Notes under the pieces: generated by a model | What the model was told of the DNA's origin: nothing | The model's database searches: none | The model's input: the letters and a program-made list of their open reading frames with translations, nothing else | Source: an uncultured Endomicrobiia bacterium | GTDB lineage: Bacteria; Elusimicrobiota; Endomicrobiia; Endomicrobiales; Endomicrobiaceae | Direction: 5' to 3' | DNA length: 7,449 bases | NCBI GenBank assembly: GCA_905236115.1 | Contig: CAJOOL010000033.1 | Location: forward strand, 1 to 7,449 | Shown here: positions 1 to 6,810 of the stretch, piece by piece | How the letters are laid out: the number at the start of each line of letters is the position of its first letter | Numbering within the stretch: the first letter of the stretch is position 1 | Made by a program: the position numbers and the translations under genes

Positions 1-908
1 AATGCCGAAGAAATTAAAAATTCTTTTACTTCGTTTCTTCCGTAATTGAAAATGGCACTTTTCCAGTCCGGATGAAAACCCTGTTTAAAATTGGAATGTT
101 CATATAAATGCGTGCCGTCAAAAAATGAAAGGCCGTGTTTGTCGGTAGGAAAATGCGACGGAACCCAGTCCATAATAACGCCTATGCCAGACTGATGCAA
201 TAAATCTATCATATACATCAAATCCTGCGGGGTGCCGTATCTGGATGTCGGGGCAAAATATCCCGTAGTCTGATACCCCCACGACGGATAAAAAGGATGT
301 TCCATCAAAGGCATAAATTCAACATGCGTAAAATTCATTTCCACGCAGTAATCTCTTAACAGCGGAGCAATCTCTCTGTAGGAAAGCATTCTGTTGTTTT
401 CTTCGGGTTTTCTTCTCCAAGAACCCAAGTGAACTTCGTATATTGACATCGGAGATTTTTGGGAATTTTTTTTGTATCTGGTATCCATCCAGTTTTTATC
501 GTTCCATGTATAACCGATATTCCAAATTTTAGAACCTGTTTTTTTGGGAGTTTCGCAGTGGAATGCGTAAGGGTCGGCTTTTTCAACACTGTAATCATTG
601 TAATTGGAAATAATAAAATATTTATAAATATCGCCCTGTCTTAAGAAAGGAATAAAACCTTCCCAAATGCCGGAACCGTCGCCGCGGGCAACCAAAGGAT
701 GTGAAAATTTATCCCAGTAATTAAAGTCGCCGATAACGGAAATAAACTTTGCATTAGGTGCCCAGACGGCGAAATAAACTCCGTCTTTGCCCTCGTAATT
801 TACCTGATGCGAGCCGAAAAGATTATATAACTGAAAATGGCTTCCCTCTTTAAAAAGATAAATGTCATTTTGAGTAAACAGAGAAAACGGCCTTACATAA
901 TTTTCCAT
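1..908 (-). CDS. glgB: 1,4-alpha-glucan branching enzyme GlgB, N-terminal 302 residues (3' end outside window)
   Basis: GlgB cuts alpha-1,4 glucan chains and rejoins them through alpha-1,6 bonds, making the branches of glycogen in the cytoplasm. The translation starts MENYVRPFSL and stays open to the window edge. Residues about 25-120 form the CBM48/early-set module (YFAVWAPNAKFISVIGDFN, then ADPYAFHCE). The GH13 barrel follows: SIYEVHLGSW (155-164), THVEFMPLMEHP (194-205), SWGYQTTGYFAPTSRYGTP (209-227), and region I as GVIMDWVPSHFP with Asp247 and His252. DGTHLYEH and IFNYGRNEV are also typical of GlgB. The catalytic nucleophile and acid/base residues lie beyond the window. The start fits the short form of GlgB, which lacks an extra N-terminal module, and has a good ribosome binding site 7 nt upstream. 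It lies 49 nt after the ankyrin gene with no visible terminator, so it may be cotranscribed. The family assignment is very secure. Confidence 0.97.
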   Translation of the reverse strand, partial: MENYVRPFSLFTQNDIYLFKEGSHFQLYNLFGSHQVNYEGKDGVYFAVWAPNAKFISVIGDFNYWDKFSHPLVARGDGSGIWEGFIPFLRQGDIYKYFIISNYNDYSVEKADPYAFHCETPKKTGSKIWNIGYTWNDKNWMDTRYKKNSQKSPMSIYEVHLGSWRRKPEENNRMLSYREIAPLLRDYCVEMNFTHVEFMPLMEHPFYPSWGYQTTGYFAPTSRYGTPQDLMYMIDLLHQSGIGVIMDWVPSHFPTDKHGLSFFDGTHLYEHSNFKQGFHPDWKSAIFNYGRNEVKEFLISSA

Positions 909-915
909 AATTTTA

Positions 916-920
916 TCCTT
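916..920 (-). promoter_or_regulatory. Ribosome binding site of glgB
   Basis: Reading the minus strand, AAGGA lies 7 nt before the ATG at 908. It supports this ATG as the start of glgB. No -10/-35 pair stands out in the 49-nt gap above it, which fits read-through from the ankyrin gene. Confidence 0.75.
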
Positions 921-957
921 ATTGTTTTTAGGAAACGCAGATTTAAGAATTCAGAAA

Positions 958-2301
958 TTATTCGGCATTTCCTTTTTTATATTTTTTTAAAAGTTCCGTC
1001 ATTGCAGTATCTTCATTTTTTTCGGCATAATAAAATGCCGTCAAACCGCCGTTATCGTTGGAATGAACCCTGGCACCGTTATTTAAAAGAAGTTCGGCTA
1101 TATCAAAAAATCCTTTTTCAACGGCAAGTATCAAAGGTGTCTTTCCGTTGACGTCTTTGGTATTTATCCCTGCTCCTTTGGAAAGAAGAAAAGATACGGT
1201 TTCAATATCGTTGTTGCAGACGGCAATATTTAAAAGTCTGTAAGAATTATCCGTTTTTTTCCTCAAAGAAGCACCGTTTTGTATTAACATCTCCGCAATA
1301 TTTATATTCTTATTTCTGACGGCAACGATTAAGGGAGACACTCCGTTTTTATCGCAGATATTTACATCGGCACCGTTTGAAATAAGCATTTTTATAATTT
1401 CTTCGTTTGAATTGTAAACGGCATAAATTAAAGGAGTAAGACCGTTTATATCCTGTGCATTTACATCTGCCCCTGTTACAACGGCAAGGCCGGCAAGCTC
1501 TGCATTATTCAAAGCACAAGAACATATCAAAGGCGTTACGCCGTTATCGTCGGCAATATCTATGCCTGCACCTTTTGATATTAAAAAAGCCGCCATTTCG
1601 TAACTGTTTTTTTCAAATGCAGTAATAAGAGGAGTTTTACCAAGAAGATTTTTTTGATTGATGTCGGAACCGTTCGCTATGAACTGCTCCGCCAAACGAA
1701 TGTTGGAAATGATTACCGCTTCCTGCAGAGTTTCCGGAGCAACGCCGAGCCTGTTAAAAAATACCACTATATCAAAATGTCCGTATTTTACGGCAAAAGA
1801 CGATGCCGTCATACCGTCAACCGTTTTGGCATTTATATCGGCTCCGTGTTTAACCAAACTTTTTACAATATTTATCATGCCGTTTTCACAAGCCATCATA
1901 AGAGCCGTCGTTCCGTTGGGAATTTTAAAATTAATATCGGCACCGCGTTCTATCAACATTCCGGCAATTTTTTCCATATCTTTATTAACCGCAAGCATAA
2001 GAGCGTTCATACTCATATTGTATGCGGCGTTGACATCGGCACCTTGTCCTATGAGAATTTCGGCAATATCTTCCCGTCCCATATTTATGGCCATTAATAA
2101 AACGGCGTTACCGTTGGAATCTCTCACATTCGGGCTGACGCCGCTTTTTAAATAACTTTTTAATGAAGATACATTGTTGCGTTTAATGCTGTCTATCACT
2201 ATGTAAGAATCCGCCGCTCTTTCAGACAGGCAGTAAGAATAACCCGCAAAAACAAAAAGCAGGCCAAAAATAAAAAAGATAATTTTTATATTTTTAAACA
2301 T
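958..2301 (-). CDS. Exported ankyrin-repeat protein, 447 aa
   Basis: The mature protein is essentially a single ankyrin solenoid, a protein-binding scaffold with no enzymatic domain visible. Residues 1-24 look like a Sec signal peptide: Lys3 and Lys6, a hydrophobic core IIFFIFGLLFVFAG, then YSYC. Cys24 lacks a proper lipobox, so a lipoprotein is unlikely. About 13 ankyrin units of 33 residues follow from about residue 32, with hallmarks such as GADVNA, NGVTPLI, NGLTPLIYAV and AEMLIQNGA. Units 5-6 (about 162-217) are degenerate: the 5th ends FFNRLGVAPE without the normal finger, and the 6th lacks its start. The last unit (417-447) serves as a C-terminal cap. Export suggests a periplasmic or surface role, or an effector-like one. 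The partner is unknown. The ATG has no clear Shine-Dalgarno sequence, but the signal peptide supports this start. The gene lies between the TPR gene and glgB, 56 and 49 nt away, probably in one operon. Confidence 0.93.
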   Translation of the reverse strand: MFKNIKIIFFIFGLLFVFAGYSYCLSERAADSYIVIDSIKRNNVSSLKSYLKSGVSPNVRDSNGNAVLLMAINMGREDIAEILIGQGADVNAAYNMSMNALMLAVNKDMEKIAGMLIERGADINFKIPNGTTALMMACENGMINIVKSLVKHGADINAKTVDGMTASSFAVKYGHFDIVVFFNRLGVAPETLQEAVIISNIRLAEQFIANGSDINQKNLLGKTPLITAFEKNSYEMAAFLISKGAGIDIADDNGVTPLICSCALNNAELAGLAVVTGADVNAQDINGLTPLIYAVYNSNEEIIKMLISNGADVNICDKNGVSPLIVAVRNKNINIAEMLIQNGASLRKKTDNSYRLLNIAVCNNDIETVSFLLSKGAGINTKDVNGKTPLILAVEKGFFDIAELLLNNGARVHSNDNGGLTAFYYAEKNEDTAMTELLKKYKKGNAE

Positions 2302-2346
2302 TTTAATTTTTAAATTTTCGGTTTTTTTCGTTCAAATATTCCGTTA

Positions 2347-2369
2347 AATTTTTCAGCTTAATTTTTCAG
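2347..2369 (-). repeat. 13-nt-period direct repeat spanning the TPR stop codon
   Basis: On the minus strand CTGAAAAATT occurs twice with a 3-nt gap, the first copy encoding the end of the TPR protein (LKN) and running into its TAA. It looks like a small slippage duplication. It does not form a terminator hairpin. Confidence 0.5.
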
Positions 2370-5300
2370 TTCGGCAATTTTTATGTTGCATTCTTTAGCA
2401 AGCCTTATATCCAGTTTGGCCGCCTGTTGATAATTTTGAACCGCCAAATCTTTCTTGCCGTTATTTTCGCAAAGCTGTGCATAACCGAAATAAGAAGACG
2501 CATTTCTGGGATTAAGTTCAATGGCTTTTTTGTAATAATATTCGCTCTTTTGAAAATTATCCTGTTGTTTATAAATATTTCCCGTGCGGACATAAGCCAA
2601 AACATTGTTAGGCGAAATTTCTATAACTTTTAACAGGTCGTCAACTGCGGATTGAAAGTTCTGCATTTGCTCATAAACTTCCGCCCTTAAGATATAACAT
2701 TTAACATCTTTAGGATTAAAATTTACCGCTTTATTTAAATCTTCCAAAGCTTCGTTATATTTATGATTTTTATAATTTATGCTGCCCCTGTTATAGAACT
2801 TGGCACTTTCCTGCGGAGAAAAAACGGGCTCGGTTTCGGTTACGGATTTATTCGTATCTTCGGGCATTTTTTCGGCAGAGGTTTTACTTTCCGCAACAAT
2901 TTTATTTTCGGTTTTATTTTCAGTTCTGTTTTCAGTTTCGTTTTCGGTTTTTGTTTCCGGTTTAATTTCTTCTTTAATTTCTTTTTTTACTTCCTCTTTT
3001 AATTCCTCGGCAGCTTTTATATCCGCCGTATCCACGCCCAAAGACTGAGCTTTCTGTAAATCGTTTTTAAAATCTTTTTCTTTTTTCAGCTCTTTGTAAA
3101 GCAGTGCTCTTTTGTAATAAAATTCCCCGTCGTCTTTGTTGGAAGAAATCCATTTGGAACATACGAAAACCGCATCGGATAATTTGTTAAGTTTTGTAAA
3201 GACGGAAATTTTTTCCAAAAACAAATCTCTGTTTTTGGGGGCAAGTTTTGTGGCTTTATCAAAACTTTTCATGCACTCTTTAACATTGTTAAGTTTGAAA
3301 CAGATTCTGGCTTTAAGCCAAAAAAGATTATAATCGCTTGAATTTATCTTTAAAGCTTTTTCTATATTTTCAAATGCCGTCTTATATTCTTCTTCGGCAC
3401 AATAAACTCTGGCCAGAGAAAAATATAATTTCTTATTTTTTATTCCTTTTGACAGAGCTTTATTTAAATAATCTGCAGCACTTTCGTAATCTTCCGTTTC
3501 GGCACAGCTTACGCCCATATAAAAATCAATTTCTTTTTCCTGAGAAAATTTTTCGTAAATCTCTTTGATAACGGAAACGGTTTCTTCGTATTTTTCCAGA
3601 TTGAAATTTATTTTTGCAAGAAGATATTTATTTGTGTCGTCGTCGGTAAAGTTCGGACATTTTTCAATATATTTTAAAGCCTGTTCATATTTTAAATTTT
3701 TGAAATAATAATTTATTAAAGATGTATAAGCCTGTTTATTCTGCGTATCAAGTTCCAAAACACGGTTCATATCTTTCAAATATTTTTCGTTTTCTTTTCT
3801 GTATTGATACAGCAGTGCTCTGTTGTAATAAAGCTGCGAGTTTTCCGGTTCAAGTTCTATTGCTTTGGAAGAAAAATTTACAGCGTCTTTATATTTTTTC
3901 AGCTCGGTGTAAGTTTGTGATAATTTTATGAAAAGATTTATATCTTTCTGTTTTGAAAATTTTACGGCTTTTTCGTAATCGTTTAAGGCGTCTTTATATT
4001 TGTTTTCGGCAAAATACAAATCCGCTCTTTTTTGATAATAAGAAGAATTTTTGCTGTCGGTTTTTATGGCTTTGGTAAGGCCTTTTATTGTTGACAAATC
4101 TTCCTGCGGTTCGGGCTTCGGTTCTTCGGCTTTCGGCTTTTCTTCGGGTTTCGGCTCTTGTATTTTCAAGATTGCTTCGTCGCTATCGCTCCTCGCAATG
4201 ACGCTGTTATTATCTTTTGTAATATTCGCTTCGTTATTGACACTTTCCGCAATGACGGCATTATTATCTTCCGTCTTCTTCGGTTTTTCTTCTGTTTTGG
4301 GTTTAATTTTCTCTTTTATTTCTTCTTCGGGTTTATGTTTCGGTTCGGCTTTAATATCTTCTTTCCTCTCAATTTTTTCTTCAGCTTTCAAGATTGCTTC
4401 GTCGCTATCGCTCCTCGCAATGACGGCATTGGCAGTTTCGGCTTCTTTTGTGGTTTCGGGTTCGGAGCTGGTTTTTTTAGTTTCAGCTTTATTTTCAGTT
4501 TCCGGCTGAGGTTCTTCCTGTTTGGCAATAAAATATTCTTTTATATCCAGCAGATTGAAATCCAAATCCACAACTTTATTTGCCGAAAGCAGCTTTAAAG
4601 CAATATCATAATTTTTCAACGCTTCAATAACGTCACCGCTGTTCCTTTTTATTATTCCCTTATAAAAATACGCATAAACATTTTCTTTATCTTTATTAAT
4701 AACAAATTCTATATCATTCAACGCTTCGGTATATTTGTTCATTTTTATGTAAAGTTTTATTCTCTTTACATACAGATTAATATTGTCCGGCTCTTTCTGT
4801 ATCATGTGCGTATAATCAACATAAGCTTTGGGAAACTTATACAGCATAATGTATGCTTCGGCTCTGAGCTCAAGACACTCCAAATTTTCGGAATCGTTCT
4901 TTAAAAAGTCCGTGGCAGTATCAATACATTTTTCGTAATCCTGTTTTAAAAATTTCAGCTTGGCATTTAAAAAAACTGCTCTTTGATTATAGGAAGAAAG
5001 CGAAAGAACTTTATTGATGTCGGCTTCGGCTTTTTCATAAGCTTTTAAATCCAGAAGAATTTCCGCTCTGAAAAGATAAGATTCAATGTCTTTGGAATTT
5101 GACTCCAGCACCTCATTATAATCCGCCAAAGCCTGCCTGTATTGTTTCAGCTCTTTCAACGCATAAGCTCTGTTTTTTAGAACTTCGGTATTTTTGTAAT
5201 CAAGTGCAACGGCATTATCAAACTTATCCAACGCAACTTCATATTTATTGAATTTTAAATTACACAATCCCAGATAGAAACTGCTTTCGGCGACAGAAAA

Positions 5301-6698
5301 ATGCGACTGAATACACTTTTCAAAATCTTTTGCCGCCTGTTCATAATTTGAAATCTGTATACACGCCAAACCTCTGTTATAATAAGCCTCTATATAAGAA
5401 TCGTTTTTTTCCAGCAGCTCGCTAAAACATGCTGCGGATTGGTCATATTTACAAATATGCAAAAGGCTCATTGCCTTGGCATACAGCATTTCCGGTGCGT
5501 AAAAAGATTTTTCATAAGCCTGAGAAAAATATTTTTCCGACCCGAAAAAATCATTATTCATATAACAGGAAAGTCCGCAGGCATACAACAGTTCTCTGTT
5601 ATCGTGCAGGTCATATTTAACGGCGGATTTAAAATTTTCAAGTGCCGTTTTATAATCCTGCAAAAGAAAATGAATATAACCGGAAAGAGTATAACAGACA
5701 TAATTTTCCGGCATAAATTCCACAGCCTGATAAATATTTTCGCTTGCTTTTCTTAAATCCTGCCTCTTTAAAAGAATATCGGCTTTTGCAATGTATGACG
5801 GAACAAAAGAATAGTCCAAATCTATGGCTTCGTCATAAAGTTTCAATGCCTTATCGTCCAGCCCCTGCTCTCTGTATAAGTTACCCAAATTATAGTAAGC
5901 ATAGCTGTCTTCCGGCATTATTTCCGTTGCCGCTTTAAAATCTTTCTCGGCTTTTTCTTCTTCCAGTCTTTTTCTGTAAGACAGACCTCTGTTATTTAAA
6001 ACGAAAATATCTTTCGGCTGAATTTTTAAAGCCTCGTCAAAATCTTTTATCGCTTCGTCAATGCGTTCCATATTGGCATAAGTTATACCCCTGTTGCAGA
6101 AAGCATAGCTGTCTTTAGGGTTTAAAGTTACGGCTTTTGAAAAATCTTTCAACGCATTTTGATAATCCGACAGACCTCTGTATGCCATGGCTCGGCCGTA
6201 ATATGCGGACTCAATATCGGCGTTAAGTTCTATGGCTTTGGTGAAATAATCTATTGCTTCTTTAAATTCCTGATGTATAATTTTTATGTTTCCCAAACTG
6301 ACGTAAGTGGTGGGATTTTTCGGGTTTAATTCTATGGCTTTTTGAAAATCTTTCTCGGAAAGTTCGTATTCGTTTAAGAACACGTAAGTTTCGCCCCTGG
6401 CGATGTATGCAAAAGTAAAATTGTTATCAAATTCTATTGCTTTTGTAAATTCTGCGACCGCCGCCTGATACGACATTTTTTTGTTATATAAAAGGCCTCT
6501 GTTATAATAAACGGAAGCGTTTGACGGATTGTAAGCAATGTTGGAAGAGTACTGATCTATCATTTTATCAAGTTCTTTTCTGTATTGCTGCGTTAATATT
6601 TTATGAAATTTTACCGAATATTTTTCCGGATAAAATTCCAGCTCTTCAACAAGTTTTTCTATAAAAGAACTTATAATTTTTTTATAATCAATGGTCAT
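2358..6698 (-). CDS. Giant tetratricopeptide-repeat protein, 1446 aa, three TPR blocks joined by charged linkers
   Basis: TPR arrays are helical scaffolds for protein-protein binding. No enzymatic domain is visible and the function is unknown. Residues 1 to about 58 are a helical non-TPR start without a signal peptide or membrane segment, so the protein is probably cytoplasmic. I count about 33 TPR units of 34 residues: about 19 in block 1 (about 59-726), 10 in block 2 (about 867-1227) and 4 in block 3 (about 1291-1446). Typical units read YYNRGLLY...YQAAVAEFTKAIEFD and ALKDFSKAVTLNPK. Linker 1 (about 727-866) is rich in Lys, Glu and Pro and holds three peptides of the NAVIARSDSDEAI type, which are translated dispersed DNA repeats. 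Linker 2 (about 1228-1290) is Lys/Glu-rich and contains a TENE/TENR/TENK tandem repeat. The ATG has a strong GGGGAG site 5 nt upstream and a candidate promoter. The gene heads a possible operon with the ankyrin gene and glgB. Confidence 0.95.
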   Translation of the reverse strand: MTIDYKKIISSFIEKLVEELEFYPEKYSVKFHKILTQQYRKELDKMIDQYSSNIAYNPSNASVYYNRGLLYNKKMSYQAAVAEFTKAIEFDNNFTFAYIARGETYVFLNEYELSEKDFQKAIELNPKNPTTYVSLGNIKIIHQEFKEAIDYFTKAIELNADIESAYYGRAMAYRGLSDYQNALKDFSKAVTLNPKDSYAFCNRGITYANMERIDEAIKDFDEALKIQPKDIFVLNNRGLSYRKRLEEEKAEKDFKAATEIMPEDSYAYYNLGNLYREQGLDDKALKLYDEAIDLDYSFVPSYIAKADILLKRQDLRKASENIYQAVEFMPENYVCYTLSGYIHFLLQDYKTALENFKSAVKYDLHDNRELLYACGLSCYMNNDFFGSEKYFSQAYEKSFYAPEMLYAKAMSLLHICKYDQSAACFSELLEKNDSYIEAYYNRGLACIQISNYEQAAKDFEKCIQSHFSVAESSFYLGLCNLKFNKYEVALDKFDNAVALDYKNTEVLKNRAYALKELKQYRQALADYNEVLESNSKDIESYLFRAEILLDLKAYEKAEADINKVLSLSSYNQRAVFLNAKLKFLKQDYEKCIDTATDFLKNDSENLECLELRAEAYIMLYKFPKAYVDYTHMIQKEPDNINLYVKRIKLYIKMNKYTEALNDIEFVINKDKENVYAYFYKGIIKRNSGDVIEALKNYDIALKLLSANKVVDLDFNLLDIKEYFIAKQEEPQPETENKAETKKTSSEPETTKEAETANAVIARSDSDEAILKAEEKIERKEDIKAEPKHKPEEEIKEKIKPKTEEKPKKTEDNNAVIAESVNNEANITKDNNSVIARSDSDEAILKIQEPKPEEKPKAEEPKPEPQEDLSTIKGLTKAIKTDSKNSSYYQKRADLYFAENKYKDALNDYEKAVKFSKQKDINLFIKLSQTYTELKKYKDAVNFSSKAIELEPENSQLYYNRALLYQYRKENEKYLKDMNRVLELDTQNKQAYTSLINYYFKNLKYEQALKYIEKCPNFTDDDTNKYLLAKINFNLEKYEETVSVIKEIYEKFSQEKEIDFYMGVSCAETEDYESAADYLNKALSKGIKNKKLYFSLARVYCAEEEYKTAFENIEKALKINSSDYNLFWLKARICFKLNNVKECMKSFDKATKLAPKNRDLFLEKISVFTKLNKLSDAVFVCSKWISSNKDDGEFYYKRALLYKELKKEKDFKNDLQKAQSLGVDTADIKAAEELKEEVKKEIKEEIKPETKTENETENRTENKTENKIVAESKTSAEKMPEDTNKSVTETEPVFSPQESAKFYNRGSINYKNHKYNEALEDLNKAVNFNPKDVKCYILRAEVYEQMQNFQSAVDDLLKVIEISPNNVLAYVRTGNIYKQQDNFQKSEYYYKKAIELNPRNASSYFGYAQLCENNGKKDLAVQNYQQAAKLDIRLAKECNIKIAELKN
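2905..2952 (-). repeat. Four 12-bp tandem units coding for TEN-x in linker 2
   Basis: On the plus strand, four imperfect 12-bp units of the form ttttcggtttta lie end to end at 2905, 2917, 2929 and 2941. In the TPR protein they encode about four copies of Thr-Glu-Asn-(Glu/Arg/Lys). The unit is a multiple of three, so copy-number change would keep the frame. It is a coding microsatellite-like repeat in a disordered linker. Confidence 0.75.
4164..4203 (-). repeat. Dispersed repeat, intragenic copy 1 (translated in TPR linker 1)
   Basis: This 40-bp stretch is identical base for base to 4386-4425. On the minus strand it begins CGTCATTGCGAGGAGCGATA and ends AAGCAATCTTGAAA. It encodes VIARSDSDEAILK at about residues 833-845 of the TPR protein. 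The core is bounded by the inverted pair ATTGC/GCAAT. The identity of two copies inside an otherwise variable low-complexity linker points to a repeat element, not to protein-level constraint. Confidence 0.88.
4222..4257 (-). repeat. Dispersed repeat, diverged intragenic copy 2
   Basis: This stretch encodes NAVIAESVNNEANI, which aligns without gaps to NAVIARSDSDEAIL of the other two copies. The DNA keeps the CGTCATTGCG end and the CGAAGC part but differs in the middle. It starts exactly 54 nt (18 codons) from copy 1, and both are preceded by codons for Asp-Asn-Asn, so a local duplication or two insertions at a similar site are possible. Confidence 0.7.
4386..4425 (-). repeat. Dispersed repeat, intragenic copy 3 (translated in TPR linker 1)
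   Basis: This copy is identical over 40 bp to 4164-4203 and lies in the same orientation and reading frame. It encodes VIARSDSDEAILK at about residues 759-771 of the TPR protein, just after the Glu/Thr-rich start of linker 1. Its flanks differ from those of copy 1 (ETANA before it, AEEKIE after it), so the repeat unit itself is about 40 bp. Confidence 0.88.
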
Positions 6699-6703
6699 TG
6701 TTT

Positions 6704-6709
6704 CTCCCC
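6704..6709 (-). promoter_or_regulatory. Ribosome binding site of the TPR gene
   Basis: On the minus strand GGGGAG lies 5 nt before the ATG at 6698. It is the strongest Shine-Dalgarno sequence in the window and fixes this start codon. Confidence 0.8.
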
Positions 6710-6725
6710 GAAAAACAATTTACAA

Positions 6726-6754
6726 TTTATAACGACAAGATTGCTTAGTCACAA
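6726..6754 (-). promoter_or_regulatory. Candidate sigma70-type promoter of the TPR gene
   Basis: On the minus strand, TTGTGA (6749-6754, 4 of 6 to consensus) and TATAAA (6726-6731, 5 of 6) are separated by exactly 17 nt. Transcription would start near 6719, leaving a leader of about 20 nt that contains the ribosome binding site. The -35 box lies inside the repeat-like segment and the -10 inside its left flank. AT-rich sequence gives chance matches, so this is moderate evidence. Confidence 0.5.
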
Positions 6755-6776
6755 CTTCGTTGCTCCCCGCAAAGCC
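6736..6776 (-). repeat. Dispersed repeat, diverged intergenic relative
   Basis: The minus strand reads TTTGCGGGGAGC, then AACGAAGTTGTGACT, then AAGCAATCTTG. Both ends match the intragenic copies (ATTGCGAGGAGC at one end, AAGCAATCTTG at the other), while the middle differs and is a few bases longer. It lies in the same orientation as the intragenic copies, about 40 nt upstream of the TPR start codon. The assignment to the same family rests on these two end blocks. Confidence 0.6.
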
Positions 6777-6810
6777 GCCGCTAATTTAATTTATAATTTC
6801 CGTGGCGTTT

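Larger units (their letters stand above)
6717..6796. repeat. Near-identical direct repeats flanking the intergenic element
   Basis: The plus-strand 16-mer AATTTACAATTTATAA (6717-6732) recurs as the 14-mer AATTTAATTTATAA (6783-6796), differing by a 2-nt indel. The last nine bases, AATTTATAA, are identical. The pair brackets the repeat-like segment at 6736-6776, as a target-site duplication would. In an AT-rich gap chance or simple-sequence slippage remains possible. Confidence 0.5.

Noticed and set aside
356..598. Minus-strand open frame of 80 codons and a plus-strand frame at 459-644
   Set aside because: Both lie inside the glgB coding region in other frames. The GlgB frame is unambiguous here.
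1654..2155. Two plus-strand open frames opposite the ankyrin gene
   Set aside because: They overlap a clear ankyrin coding region, and their composition follows from the complementary strand of its repeats. No domain is recognisable.
2230..2301. Lipoprotein signal on the ankyrin protein (Cys24)
   Set aside because: The residues before Cys24 are Tyr-Ser-Tyr, which do not fit the lipobox pattern of Leu-(Ala/Ser)-(Gly/Ala)-Cys.
4164..4425. CRISPR array from three similar repeats
   Set aside because: Spacing is irregular (54 and 168 nt), one copy is strongly diverged, and all are in frame within an open coding sequence.
4051..4598. Two overlapping plus-strand open frames of about 150 codons, rich in Phe, Ser and Ala, each carrying two similar repeated peptides
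   Set aside because: They are antisense to the Lys/Glu-rich linker of the TPR gene. Their repeated peptides are the reverse translation of the same 40-bp DNA repeat, and they lack a ribosome binding site and family resemblance.
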